From contig DATATI010000080.1 in assembly GCA_036268875.1 (NCBI GenBank), positions 1-64,000 of the forward strand: a stretch of 64,000 nucleotides of DNA, written 5' to 3'. Shown here in pieces: positions 9,199 through 18,076 of this stretch. The position numbers and the translations under genes are program-made. The notes under the pieces were generated by a model that saw only the letters and a program-made list of their open reading frames with translations, did not search any database and had not been told where the DNA came from. Every line of letters starts with the position of its first letter. Position 1 is the stretch's first letter. This DNA comes from Polyangia bacterium. GTDB lineage: Bacteria > Myxococcota_A > Polyangia > Fen-1088.

Positions 9199-10428
9199 TT
9201 AATTCCCGAGCAGCTGCTTCACGGCGGCGATCAGCGCGGCACTTCCGACGCTGCGATCAGTCCCGATTGGCAGGCGGTGCAGATACCAATGCACGGTTGC
9301 GGTGTAGGTCGCGCCGGGCATAACCGTTTCGTAGGCGCTGTGTTCCTCGAGCTCGATGTACGTGGGTGGATCGTTGCAGAACATCTCCACATCGAAGTGC
9401 CCCGGAGGCGGCATGCTTGGTGGAACGATGGGCTTGAAGGTCTTGACGAATAGAAGATCGCCTTTGGGATTAGGAGCGACATGCGCAATAAATCCGCCCT
9501 CTGTCTCGGAACCGGATTTCGCCGATCCTTTGCCGGCCATGTGCGTTTTGTTGTCGTACCAGGTATAGCCTTGCGCCAGCTGCAGCTTCATCACCTGCGG
9601 CTCGCCCGCGTTCGAAAAATCGACCTGCGACATCGTTCCTGTCGGGAAGAACGTCAGGCCTCCGGGGAAAACGCGCGTAACTTCCCAATGTCCAATCTGG
9701 TACGGCGTCGTGCCGAGATTGGTGATCGTGTAATCGATCGTTATGCTCTGCTTCGTCGTATCAGCGTGAAATATCTTCGCGACACTGAGTTTCTTGTTGT
9801 TCTTCGGAGTGGTGTAGGCAGCACTCGTTGATGTGATGACCCCGTCGGCGCCGACCGTTGTCGTGTAGGGTTGGTTGTCAATAATCGCCGGCGCCGCAAA
9901 CATGTTCAGAACCCAGTCGTCAGCTGGGCTCGGCCACAATGTAGAGCCGAAATACATTGGGTTCTCGGTAGGGCCGGTCAGGAGCTCGTCCCCATCCAGC
10001 TGAAAGCTGGTGATGCGGGCCCCCAGAGAGGGCTGCATCTTGAACATCAGCGAGCCGAATTCGAACACGTCCAGATCGCCCCGCTGAATCGGCAACGTCA
10101 GGGTCAGCGCGCCGCCGCCGTCGCCATCCGAAGACGCGTCACCGGGCGCGTCGGTGCTGGCCGTGTCTTGTGGCAAGCTGCTGTCCGCCGCGTCGCCAGT
10201 CGCCGCGTCGAGGGCACTTCCACCCGCGCCGCCCGAGCCCGGCGCACCACCGCTGCCGCCCGAGGTTCCACCGGTGGCCTGGGCGCCGCCCGAGCCGGAC
10301 GACGCTGGCGGCGCATTGCTGCTGCTGCAGCCGCCGACGACCAACAACGCTGCCGCGGCCATCAACCTGGCGGCCTCACGCCCCAGCCGGGTCGTCGCCG
10401 CGCCCCCTGAAAGTTGAAACAGGACCAT
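9199..10428 (-). CDS. DUF4380-like lipoprotein (aldose-epimerase-like fold)
   Basis: 409 residues. The ATG at 10428 follows GGAGGG, supporting this start. After a positively charged N-terminus comes [10 protein letters not shown], a lipobox, then about 70 residues of Gly/Ser/Ala/Asp tether. The domain from about residue 110 ([50 protein letters not shown]) resembles DUF4380 proteins, which have a galactose-mutarotase-like sandwich fold. It lies 12 bp downstream of a porin gene on the same strand, so the two are probably one operon. It is likely on the cell surface or in the periplasm. A sugar-binding or epimerase-like role is inference. Confidence 0.82.
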   Translation of the reverse strand: MVLFQLSGGAATTRLGREAARLMAAAALLVVGGCSSSNAPPASSGSGGAQATGGTSGGSGGAPGSGGAGGSALDAATGDAADSSLPQDTASTDAPGDASSDGDGGGALTLTLPIQRGDLDVFEFGSLMFKMQPSLGARITSFQLDGDELLTGPTENPMYFGSTLWPSPADDWVLNMFAAPAIIDNQPYTTTVGADGVITSTSAAYTTPKNNKKLSVAKIFHADTTKQSITIDYTITNLGTTPYQIGHWEVTRVFPGGLTFFPTGTMSQVDFSNAGEPQVMKLQLAQGYTWYDNKTHMAGKGSAKSGSETEGGFIAHVAPNPKGDLLFVKTFKPIVPPSMPPPGHFDVEMFCNDPPTYIELEEHSAYETVMPGATYTATVHWYLHRLPIGTDRSVGSAALIAAVKQLLGN

Positions 10429-10440
10429 CGTGCCCTCCGA

Positions 10441-11739
10441 TCACCAAACGAACGTGGAACCCGCGCCGATGAAGTTGATGGTCTGGGTCTCACCGCGGTA
10501 CCAGTCCGACTTCCAGTGCATGTACTCGGCGCTGAGGACGATGGCGTAGATACGCTTGGTGAGAACGACGTGATACTCGGCGTTCTGCCGCAGCAAGCTG
10601 GTGCTGGCCGTGAACGCGTCCGACAGCGTCTCTTGCACGGACGCGGTGCCGCCGCCCACCGCCACGCCGTTGCCGTAGTAATTGTAGGCGATGTTCCCAA
10701 AGAGACCTCGGAAGCTGCGCAGCTGATCGCCCGGGAATGGGTTGCCATTGGCGTCCATGCCGCCCGGCAGATCGTGCGCCAGCGGCCGCCCGGGATCATC
10801 CTGCTGGAACGGCACATCGACGCCCATCCCCTTGCCGGTCCAGGCGCCGCCGCCCACGCGCAGGCCGCGCACCTCCAGACGGGCCACACCCATCGCGCCC
10901 CAGGCGGTGGTCGACACTGTTCCAGTCGACGTGCTGTTCAACTTTGCCAGTTGCTGCGCCAGACCCTGGCCTTTGATCACCAGCTTGCCGTCGTCGCCAA
11001 ACAGCAGCAGGTAATTAAGCTCGCCCTCGCCGCGTGGATAACGGGTGATTTGATAGTCGGGCGTCGTGCTCGGATCTTCCAGCGACGCTTGCAGTTGCAG
11101 GCCGGCCAGCCGTGGCGACATGTACCGGAACTGGGCGTTGGGCGCGGCGTAAAGCGGGCCCGCGCCGACGGAACCACACGCGATGGTGGTCCCGTCGACC
11201 AGGCACGGATTGCCAACCGCGAACTCGTACGCGTAGGCGTTCACCTCGCCCGAGGCGGACCCGAAGATCGAGAACGTGCGGCCGAAGAGAAACGTTCCTC
11301 CCGGGCCGGTCAGCGATCCCCACGCTTCACGGACGTCGACATCTTTGTTGGCGCCGGTCCCCTTGGAGCTGTCGATGCCGTTGATCCAAAAGGAGACGAA
11401 GCCCTTGGCCTCCAGGGTCTCGGTGAACTTGGTGCTGACACCGAAGCCGATCTGGGTGCCGACGAAGCCGCTGCGGATGCGCGAATCGAACAGCTTGTTG
11501 TTTTGATCCTGTGAGCTGTTCTGGAACTGACCGCCCACCAGCTTGTTGTTCAGGTTGTGCGGATCGCCGTCACCATCGGCGAGTTCATAGTGGGCCTCGG
11601 CGCGGCCGGTGGTGAAGACGCGCCAACCGTCGGCGTCGTGCAAGACCACTTCGGCCTTGGCAAAAGAAGGCGCCACCGACAACGCGCACAGGACAGATAC
11701 CGCCGCAAAGATCGAACCCAGGCTGCCGAATCGTCTCAT
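10441..11739 (-). CDS. Outer-membrane porin
   Basis: 432 residues. A cleavable signal peptide (MRRFGSLGSIFAAVSVLCAL ... SFAKA) is followed by a beta-strand-rich sequence with alternating hydrophobic and polar residues typical of 16-strand general porins (RSGFVGTQIGFGVSTKFTE, GTFLFGRTFSIFG, LYAAPNAQFRYMSPRLAGLQ). The protein ends in FVW, the aromatic C-terminal signature recognised by the BAM machinery. It is first in a probable operon with the DUF4380 lipoprotein. The transported solute is unknown. Confidence 0.85.
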   Translation of the reverse strand: MRRFGSLGSIFAAVSVLCALSVAPSFAKAEVVLHDADGWRVFTTGRAEAHYELADGDGDPHNLNNKLVGGQFQNSSQDQNNKLFDSRIRSGFVGTQIGFGVSTKFTETLEAKGFVSFWINGIDSSKGTGANKDVDVREAWGSLTGPGGTFLFGRTFSIFGSASGEVNAYAYEFAVGNPCLVDGTTIACGSVGAGPLYAAPNAQFRYMSPRLAGLQLQASLEDPSTTPDYQITRYPRGEGELNYLLLFGDDGKLVIKGQGLAQQLAKLNSTSTGTVSTTAWGAMGVARLEVRGLRVGGGAWTGKGMGVDVPFQQDDPGRPLAHDLPGGMDANGNPFPGDQLRSFRGLFGNIAYNYYGNGVAVGGGTASVQETLSDAFTASTSLLRQNAEYHVVLTKRIYAIVLSAEYMHWKSDWYRGETQTINFIGAGSTFVW

Positions 11740-11835
11740 TGTCTCTTCTCACCCCCAATGGGATACACGAGTATCACAGCACGACAGCATGCCGACGCGC
11801 CAAATGGCCGAGCCTAGGCGGCGAGCACGCCTTCC

Positions 11836-13488
11836 CTACGGCTTGCCAAGAAAGACGAACAGGCCCCGTTTGGAGGAGATGACGATGTCGTTGATGCCGT
11901 CTTTGTTCATGTCGACGACCTTGAATTCGCGCGCTACGCCCGATGCTTTTTGGGTCGGTGAATCAACGTCGATCGGGTGCGGCTCGAAGTGGACCGTCGG
12001 CGTGCGGACCAGCTTGAAGACGTAAAGCACCGTCGGCTCGGTCCCGACGCCCGCGGAACCGGAGCCGCCGGCGTCGCCGGTGGTGAATGGGTGCGCCAGG
12101 AAGGTCTTGCCGGTGACGATGTCCTTCAGCCCGTCCCCATCCATGTCCTCCAGCCACAGCGAATGAAGCTGGGAGAAGGCGACGTTGTTGTACATCGCCG
12201 CCTCTTGCGGGGTGTTCATGATCATGTTGCGGGTGAAGGTCCCGGCCGGGCTCTGCCTGAACCATGCCAGGCCGTACCCGTGCGAATTGGACGAGCAGAC
12301 GACATCGTTCAGGCCGTCGCCATCCACGTCGTACACGTACATATGGCTGCCGCCGATGTCCGGCGCGGTGTCGAGGTGCTCCGGAATCGAGAACGCGATG
12401 TTGATGAAAGTCCATGCGCCGGTGCCGGTCGCCGGCTGCAACCAGATTCCGCTTCTTTCCAGGAGATCCATCTTGCCGTCGCCGTTAACGTCGCCCGCGC
12501 CCAGACCGTGGATCCAGCCGCAGCAATTGTCCTTGAACGGATACATCCGCGTGACGGAGTGGAACGGCCAGGGCGCGGTGGGGTTGGCCCAGTCGACCTT
12601 CCAGTAGCCCCAGGTCTCGGGCGGCGTGCAGTTCTTGCAGGCGCCCAGGATCTCAGGCTTACCGTCGCCGTCCATGTCGGCGTAGATCTTGTGCTCACCC
12701 TTCACATCGGCAGAGAACTGGAACTTGGGCCAGTTCCCGGCGGCGCCCTTCGGGTTTTGGTACCAGTTGCCGGTGCCGGACGGGATCGGCTTGGTGTTGC
12801 CGGTCGGGATCGGTCCGATGTCCGACGCCGCGATCTGAAGAATATCGTCCCAGCCGTCGCCATTGAAGTCATAGCCGAACGCCGACCACGAATCCGAAAC
12901 GCCGGTGTTGATTTCTTCGGCGGAGCCGGTGACTGGCAGATCGTCGTGGCCATCGCGATAGATGTGCTCACCGCCGGCCGTGTCATAGCCGGGCGCGAAG
13001 GGACCCTTGTACCAGCGCCTGCCGGCGGCGACGTCCAAGACACCGTCGTGGTCGTAATCGCCGACGGCCACGCTCTCGGCCAGGAAGCGATTGTGAATCG
13101 TAATCTTCGTGTACGTGAGATTCGGATTGGTCGCCTTGGGCGGGGCGCCGCCGGTGCCCGAGGCGTCGGTGCCCTCCCCGTTGCCGCCCGAGCCGCCGCT
13201 GGCTGCGTCCACTGCCGACCCGCCCGTCCCCGACGACCCACCCGACCCTGACGACCCGCCTGATCCCGACGACCCGCCCGACCCCGACGACCCGCCGTTC
13301 GCGCTGCTGCCACCAGAGCCCGATGCCACCGGCACCTTGACCGCTTGATAGCTGCACGAGACGGAGGTCAGCGCGATGGCGCCGCAAATGATTGACCTCA
13401 GCGAGGGGACCACGCGCGGGCGCGCGATCGACCGTGAGTTTCTTGGCCCGTTGAACCCATTGAACATGCCGCGACTAAACATGGGCAT
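11836..13488 (-). CDS. FG-GAP/VCBS repeat lipoprotein
   Basis: About 550 residues. A signal ending in ALTSVSC (lipobox) is followed by a repetitive GSSGSGG tether and a beta-propeller of FG-GAP/VCBS blades. Ca2+-binding blade motifs are VGDYDHDGVLDVAAG, YDFNGDGWDDIL, ADMDGDGKPEILG, GDVNGDGKMDLLE, YDVDGDGLNDVV, LEDMDGDGLKDIV and VVDMNKDGINDIV. In-frame starts reach 13632; I prefer the ATG at 13488 (MPMFSRGM), because it puts the lipobox about 43 residues in. Such propellers in bacteria usually bind ligands or glycans at the surface. A repeat stretch in the DNA (13227-13298) encodes the tether. Confidence 0.85.
   Translation of the reverse strand: MPMFSRGMFNGFNGPRNSRSIARPRVVPSLRSIICGAIALTSVSCSYQAVKVPVASGSGGSSANGGSSGSGGSSGSGGSSGSGGSSGTGGSAVDAASGGSGGNGEGTDASGTGGAPPKATNPNLTYTKITIHNRFLAESVAVGDYDHDGVLDVAAGRRWYKGPFAPGYDTAGGEHIYRDGHDDLPVTGSAEEINTGVSDSWSAFGYDFNGDGWDDILQIAASDIGPIPTGNTKPIPSGTGNWYQNPKGAAGNWPKFQFSADVKGEHKIYADMDGDGKPEILGACKNCTPPETWGYWKVDWANPTAPWPFHSVTRMYPFKDNCCGWIHGLGAGDVNGDGKMDLLERSGIWLQPATGTGAWTFINIAFSIPEHLDTAPDIGGSHMYVYDVDGDGLNDVVCSSNSHGYGLAWFRQSPAGTFTRNMIMNTPQEAAMYNNVAFSQLHSLWLEDMDGDGLKDIVTGKTFLAHPFTTGDAGGSGSAGVGTEPTVLYVFKLVRTPTVHFEPHPIDVDSPTQKASGVAREFKVVDMNKDGINDIVISSKRGLFVFLGKP
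13227..13298. repeat. Tandem 18-bp repeat encoding GGSSGS units
   Basis: About four near-identical 18-bp units (core CCCGACGACCCG on the + strand) lie inside the FG-GAP lipoprotein and encode its Gly/Ser tether. Units differ by only one or two bases, so copy number may vary by slippage without breaking the frame. Confidence 0.75.
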
Positions 13489-13656
13489 ACAGACGGCGCG
13501 CGCCTCGCCAGCAGGCAATAAATTTGGTTTTCCAGCCATTACCAAGGCTTCAAAGGCTACCGCGGGTAAAATATCTTCCTTGACCATCCGACGCGGCCTT
13601 TCATTTTGGGCCGCGCGGATGGGCAACGACAAACAGGTCAGGAAATAGCCCGGAAT

Positions 13657-14772
13657 CTACATGCGGGCCATGCAGGCCATCACCGCGGGGTTCGCCACCG
13701 CGGGCAGCGACAGCAAGTAATCGGCCACCGCCGTCGCATCGGCGTCGGTGATGGTGGCATTGGCCCGCATCGGCGAGCACAACGTCTTGCCCATTTTATC
13801 CTTGGCCATCTTGATGGCGGTGACGACGTCGCTGACCATCCAGCCCATGATTCCGGTCATGTCCGGCGTGAGGTTGGCGCTCTGGAACATCATCGTGCCG
13901 CCGTCGCCGGTGATGCTCGATGTCTTGCCGCCCTGGAAGCCCTTGGTCTCGTCGATGTGTAGCGGCGCGGTGGCCGCGGTGTTGACCGTATGGCACGTGG
14001 CGCACATGAGCGTGGCCAGATACTTTCCGTTGGCCGCGTCGGCCGGCGCGGTGGCTCCGGGCGCCGGCAACATCGTCGGATCGGCCGGCGTCCACTGCGC
14101 GGCGGTCGGCGGCGTGGCAGACGTCCCCGCGTTGTCCTTCACCTTGTGCACCACCGGCACCAGCTGGCGAAGATAGGCGACGATGGCGCTGGCGTCGTCG
14201 GCGCTGAGGTTCGCATACTGATAGTACGGCATGTTGGCAAAGAGAAACGTCGCTGCGCCGGCGTCGGCCGCCGCGGCGGGACGCATGCCTTTTTGGAAAG
14301 CGTCTTTCAATTGCTGATCGGTCAGGCTCATGATGCCGGTCGCGTCGGGCGTCAGGTTCGGCGTGCTCAAGCAATTGCCGCTGGCGTCGGCGGTACAATC
14401 GACGCCGGCGAAAAGGTTGGCCGTGTCCAGCGCGCCGCCGGTCAGTTTCGGGGTGTGGCAATTCACGCACCCGAGAAGGCTGGTCAAATACTGACCGCGC
14501 ATCTGCGTCGCGGTCAGGCCGCCACCGTCGCCGGCCACATCAGTCGCCACGTCCGCGCCGGTGTCGGTCGGCCCCGCATCGCTGCTGCTGCCGCCGGCGC
14601 CTCCGGTGGCGCTCGCACCGCCCGCGCCGCCGGTGCCGGTGGTCGCGCCACCGGAGCCCGAGCCGCCGCTGCCGGCGTCTTTCGCGCTGGAATTGGAGCT
14701 GGAACTGCAAGCACCACCGGCGATGACGACGCCAGTGAACAATAAAGCGGGGACGATTCGGGAAAAGGTCAT
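13657..14772 (-). CDS. Di-heme cytochrome c lipoprotein
   Basis: 371 residues. The ATG at 14772 has AAGGAG upstream. The signal ends IAGGAC (lipobox), followed by a Gly/Ser/Thr-rich tether to about residue 75. Two class-I cytochrome c units follow: CVNCH at residues 102-106 and CATCH at 257-261, each with a downstream Met region as possible axial ligand. It is therefore an outer- or inner-membrane-anchored periplasmic electron carrier. The partner oxidoreductase is not evident; it sits between the FG-GAP lipoprotein and a divergent crotonase gene. Confidence 0.9.
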   Translation of the reverse strand: MTFSRIVPALLFTGVVIAGGACSSSSNSSAKDAGSGGSGSGGATTGTGGAGGASATGGAGGSSSDAGPTDTGADVATDVAGDGGGLTATQMRGQYLTSLLGCVNCHTPKLTGGALDTANLFAGVDCTADASGNCLSTPNLTPDATGIMSLTDQQLKDAFQKGMRPAAAADAGAATFLFANMPYYQYANLSADDASAIVAYLRQLVPVVHKVKDNAGTSATPPTAAQWTPADPTMLPAPGATAPADAANGKYLATLMCATCHTVNTAATAPLHIDETKGFQGGKTSSITGDGGTMMFQSANLTPDMTGIMGWMVSDVVTAIKMAKDKMGKTLCSPMRANATITDADATAVADYLLSLPAVANPAVMACMARM

Positions 14773-14952
14773 GCTTTGATCTCCTTAGTATTCAAAAAAT
14801 GGTGGTCAGTCTTTGTGTCGCCCGGGCGGCTTGGCAAGACCCAGCAACCCGACAATTCGGTGATACGAAGGCAACAAAAGCCGGTTTCCAGGAATTGGAC
14901 CCGCGGCGACGACCAATCGTCGCGGTGATAACGTGCCGCGCGGAGGATAAAC

Positions 14953-15738
14953 ATGACTGAGCCGTTGGTGCAATGTCAGGACGCTGCCGGGCCGATTGCC
15001 ACCGTAACCGTGGATCGCCCGCAGGCCATGAACGCCTTGAACGCGCCCACTCTGGAGTTGCTGCGCGAGACCTTCGCCGCCTTGGCCTCCGCGCCTGGGG
15101 TTCGCTGCGTGATCCTGACCGGCGCTGGGGAAAAAGCGTTCGTCGCCGGCGCCGACATCAAGGCCATGGAAAGCCTGACCTCCGAGCAAGCGCGGGCGCT
15201 GGCCGAGCTAGGACACGCCGTGGGTGACGCCATCGAGGCGCTGCCGGCGCCGGTGATCGCCGCGGTGAACGGGTTCGCTCTGGGTGGCGGTTGCGAGCTG
15301 GCCCTGGCCTGCGACTTCGTGCACGCCGCCCAAACTGCCCGCTTTGGTCAGCCCGAGGTGAACCTGGGCATCATCCCCGGTTTTGGCGGCACGCAACGCC
15401 TGGCCCGCCGCGTGGGGATCGGACGGGCGCGCGAGCTGATTTACAGCGGCCGGGTGATCGACGCCGACGAGGCGCTGCGCATCGGCCTGGTCAACGGCGT
15501 GCATCCGCCCGCCGAACTTTTGTCGCGCGTGCGCGCCATCGCCGAGAGCATCGCCGCCAAAGCGCCGCTGGCGGTGACGGAAGCGAAGCGGGCCATTCGC
15601 CAGGGCGCCGATCGCCCTCTTTCGGAAGCGCACGCCATCGAACGGCGACTGTTCGCTGGTCTTTTCGACACCGCCGATCGACGGGAAGGCATGCGCGCGT
15701 TTGTGGAAAAGCGGCCGCCGAAGTGGACCGCGCGCTGA
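14953..15738 (+). CDS. Enoyl-CoA hydratase/isomerase family (crotonase)
   Basis: 261 residues, the normal crotonase length, with GGAGG shortly before the ATG. Oxyanion-hole segments are KAFVAGADIKAM and NGFALGGGCELALACD. Both catalytic glutamates of true hydratases are present: Glu115 (GGGCE) and Glu135 (FGQPE). The C-terminal helix (MRAFVEKRPPKW) is typical. This supports hydration of trans-2-enoyl-CoA in beta-oxidation or a related pathway in the cytoplasm. No other beta-oxidation gene is nearby, so the physiological substrate is open. Confidence 0.93.
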   Translation: MTEPLVQCQDAAGPIATVTVDRPQAMNALNAPTLELLRETFAALASAPGVRCVILTGAGEKAFVAGADIKAMESLTSEQARALAELGHAVGDAIEALPAPVIAAVNGFALGGGCELALACDFVHAAQTARFGQPEVNLGIIPGFGGTQRLARRVGIGRARELIYSGRVIDADEALRIGLVNGVHPPAELLSRVRAIAESIAAKAPLAVTEAKRAIRQGADRPLSEAHAIERRLFAGLFDTADRREGMRAFVEKRPPKWTAR

Positions 15739-15759
15739 GCGCCGGCGCGCCGGCGATTC

Positions 15760-16863
15760 TCAGTGCGGGTGGCGGTGGTGCAGATCCTCGCTGTGCTCGT
15801 GCGCGTGCGCGATGGCGTCGTGATGATGCGGGTGGCTGTGTGCGTCGGAGGGCATGGGATCGTGCTGGTGATCGTGGTGCCCGTCGTCGTGCCGGTGCCA
15901 GTGCTCGTGTTCGATGGCTTCGTGCTGATGACGGTGGGCGTGGCGTTCGGACAGGTGCAGCCACAGGCCAAGGCCGATCAGACCCGCCGCGATCGGAAGC
16001 TGTACGCCGGGCCAGGGCGCGCCCAGCGCCACCGCCGCCACCACGCCGATGAAGGGCGACACGCCAAAGACGGACGCCGTGCGGCCGACGCCGACGATCT
16101 TCTGCGCGCGCAGATAGAACTGCAGGCTGACGCCAAAGCTAACCGCCCCCAGCAGCAGCAGGGCCAGCGCCGCGCCCGGCGACGGCGGGGTCTGCCCAGC
16201 GAGCAGCGCGACGACGCCGGACGCTGTACCGCCCATGATTCCTTTGCCCACCACCACCAGCACCGGATCGTGATCGGCCAGCGGCCGCGACAGCAGATTG
16301 TCCACCGCCCAGGCGAACGCCGCCGCCGCCACCAACCCGGCGCTCCACCCGGCGTTGTCGGCGCGCAACGAACCAACCACCAGCGCGGCGCCGCCGGCAA
16401 AGATGGCCAGCGCGGCGAACAACACCCGACCGCCGATGTGCTCGCGCATGAACAGCCAGGCCAGCAGCAAGGTGAACGGCGCCTCCAAGGCCAGCAGCAG
16501 CGACGCCGTCGCCGCGTCGGTTCGTCCCAGCCCGCGCACCAGCAGCGCCGGCGCCAGCGCCGCGCCGACCAGCGCCACCATCAAAAGCCGCAGCAAAGAG
16601 GGCGGCGCCAGCAAGGCGCGGGCGCTGCCCTGGTTGTGCCCGCCTGACCGCGGAACCACGCGCAGGCCGGCACCCAGCGCAGCGCCGAGATAAAGCAGCG
16701 AACCTGAGAAAAGCGGACTTGCCCCCACGCTGGCTTTTTGCAGCAGCGGCGCAGTCACGCCGAACAAGCCAGCCGCCACAAACGCCAGCGCGACACCGCG
16801 TTTGATCGACCCACCGGTGTTGGTTTCGCTGGCCGTCATCGACGCTGGATGGGACCCATCCAC
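15760..16863 (-). CDS. EamA/DMT-family transporter with histidine-rich C-terminal tail
   Basis: 367 residues with about ten hydrophobic segments in two EamA halves (VALAFVAAGLFGVTAPLLQK; SAGLVAAAAFAWAVDNLLSR). The unusual part is the tail after the last membrane segment (about residue 303): more than 20 His in about 65 residues, alternating with Glu/Asp (e.g. HEHWHRHDDGHHDHQHD). Such tails are known from ZIP, CDF and Ni/Co permeases as metal buffers or sensors, so a link to metal export or metal-gated transport is possible, but EamA proteins usually export metabolites. The start could also be the ATG at 16839. The gene is convergent with the crotonase. Confidence 0.85.
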   Translation of the reverse strand: MDGSHPASMTASETNTGGSIKRGVALAFVAAGLFGVTAPLLQKASVGASPLFSGSLLYLGAALGAGLRVVPRSGGHNQGSARALLAPPSLLRLLMVALVGAALAPALLVRGLGRTDAATASLLLALEAPFTLLLAWLFMREHIGGRVLFAALAIFAGGAALVVGSLRADNAGWSAGLVAAAAFAWAVDNLLSRPLADHDPVLVVVGKGIMGGTASGVVALLAGQTPPSPGAALALLLLGAVSFGVSLQFYLRAQKIVGVGRTASVFGVSPFIGVVAAVALGAPWPGVQLPIAAGLIGLGLWLHLSERHAHRHQHEAIEHEHWHRHDDGHHDHQHDPMPSDAHSHPHHHDAIAHAHEHSEDLHHRHPH

Positions 16864-17044
16864 CAGTAAATCTAGCAGCGTTCACGCAAGTGCGTGCGCT
16901 GCCCACGCGCAGCCCGCGCACGCCGCAAAATCCACGTCAGGCGCGCAACGAAAGACACGAGCCGCTGAGTAGTCGCATGCGCACTTGTCTGTGCAATGCC
17001 GATACCAGCGGGTTGTTTTGGCCGAACAGGCGAGTCGACGGTGA

Positions 17045-18076
17045 TTGGCGTCCGTTAGTCCTGATCGCCGTGATGCCGCTGTCGCGAACCGATCGGGTTG
17101 GCGCGCGGATCTTGACTTCCATCGACGCTGGCTGCGAAATTTCAATACCTTGGGGCTCTATTTCTTCTTCTTGGCGCTCTGCTTGATCCCGGTGACCGTC
17201 GTGGCAGGCGCGCTGACGGCCAGCTTTCGGGTGTTGCGCCGCCTGGCCACCTTGCGGCGGGCCGAATTCTCGGTTTCCACCACCGAGGTGCGACCGGGCG
17301 ACACATTCGAGGCGCGCGCCACGGTGGTGCCGCGCGCGGCGCGGGCGGTGACGGTCGAGGCCCACCTGACCTGCACCATGTTCGATCACCGGCCGCACGA
17401 ACTTTATGCCAGCACCCGCCGGATGACAGCGACGCCAGCGGCCGCCAGTCAGTACGCCGTCGATCTGGTTCTGCCCGAGTACGCGCTGCGCACCGGCCGC
17501 GTTGGCGACAGCACGACGGTGGCCGAGAACGCCCACCGGATGCTGGTGGTGTGGACCGTCGATTTCGAGGTGCGATCGGCGGGCGGCACGTTGCTGCACC
17601 GCCGTTCGCGCGCCTTCGAGGTGCCGCGCGGGCGGCGCCTCAAGACCCAGCTGCGTCGCATGAGCCTGCTGGCCATCGACACGTTCTCGTCCATTCGGAA
17701 CGACATGCTGTTCAACTGGCTGGTGCATCTGGCCGCTTGCGACGGGCCGATCACGCCGGCCGAACGCACCCAGCTTTACGAGCTGGTGTCCGAGATGGTG
17801 GGCATGGCGGATCTGGAAGACGCCAGCGTCCGCGTCGAGCGCGAGCTGCAGCGGCGGCTGGTCATCGACGGTCTTTTCCTGCACCGCTATGTCCCGCTGG
17901 AACAGCGGCTGGAGTTTTATCGGGCGCTGCTGACGCTGGCGTTGACCGACGGGCCCTTGGTCGACAAGGAGATGACCTTCCTGTTCGAATCGGCCAAGGT
18001 CCTGGGCATCAGCGACGAAGACGTCAAGACCATCGAAGCGGAGGTGGCCCTTGCCCGCCAGGCCAACGCCAACTAG
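17045..18076 (+). CDS. Membrane-anchored protein with C-terminal TerB-like domain
   Basis: 343 residues from a TTG start (no better start in frame). One hydrophobic segment near residues 37-59 (GLYFFFLALCLIPVTVVAGA) is followed by a beta-rich region (STTEVRPGDTFEARATVVP) and a C-terminal all-helical part that resembles TerB/DjlA-type domains (LVHLAACDGPITPAERTQLYEL; LALTDGPLVDKEMTFLFESA; LGISDEDV). TerB-like domains occur with membrane-associated stress and metal-resistance systems. It overlaps the following DoxX-like gene by 26 bp, so the two are co-translated. The exact role is unknown. Confidence 0.75.
   Translation: MASVSPDRRDAAVANRSGWRADLDFHRRWLRNFNTLGLYFFFLALCLIPVTVVAGALTASFRVLRRLATLRRAEFSVSTTEVRPGDTFEARATVVPRAARAVTVEAHLTCTMFDHRPHELYASTRRMTATPAAASQYAVDLVLPEYALRTGRVGDSTTVAENAHRMLVVWTVDFEVRSAGGTLLHRRSRAFEVPRGRRLKTQLRRMSLLAIDTFSSIRNDMLFNWLVHLAACDGPITPAERTQLYELVSEMVGMADLEDASVRVERELQRRLVIDGLFLHRYVPLEQRLEFYRALLTLALTDGPLVDKEMTFLFESAKVLGISDEDVKTIEAEVALARQANAN

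Noticed and set aside
13109..13348. Pro/Asp repeat frame (PDDPPDPDD) on the plus strand
   Set aside because: It is the antisense of the Gly/Ser tether repeat in the FG-GAP lipoprotein.
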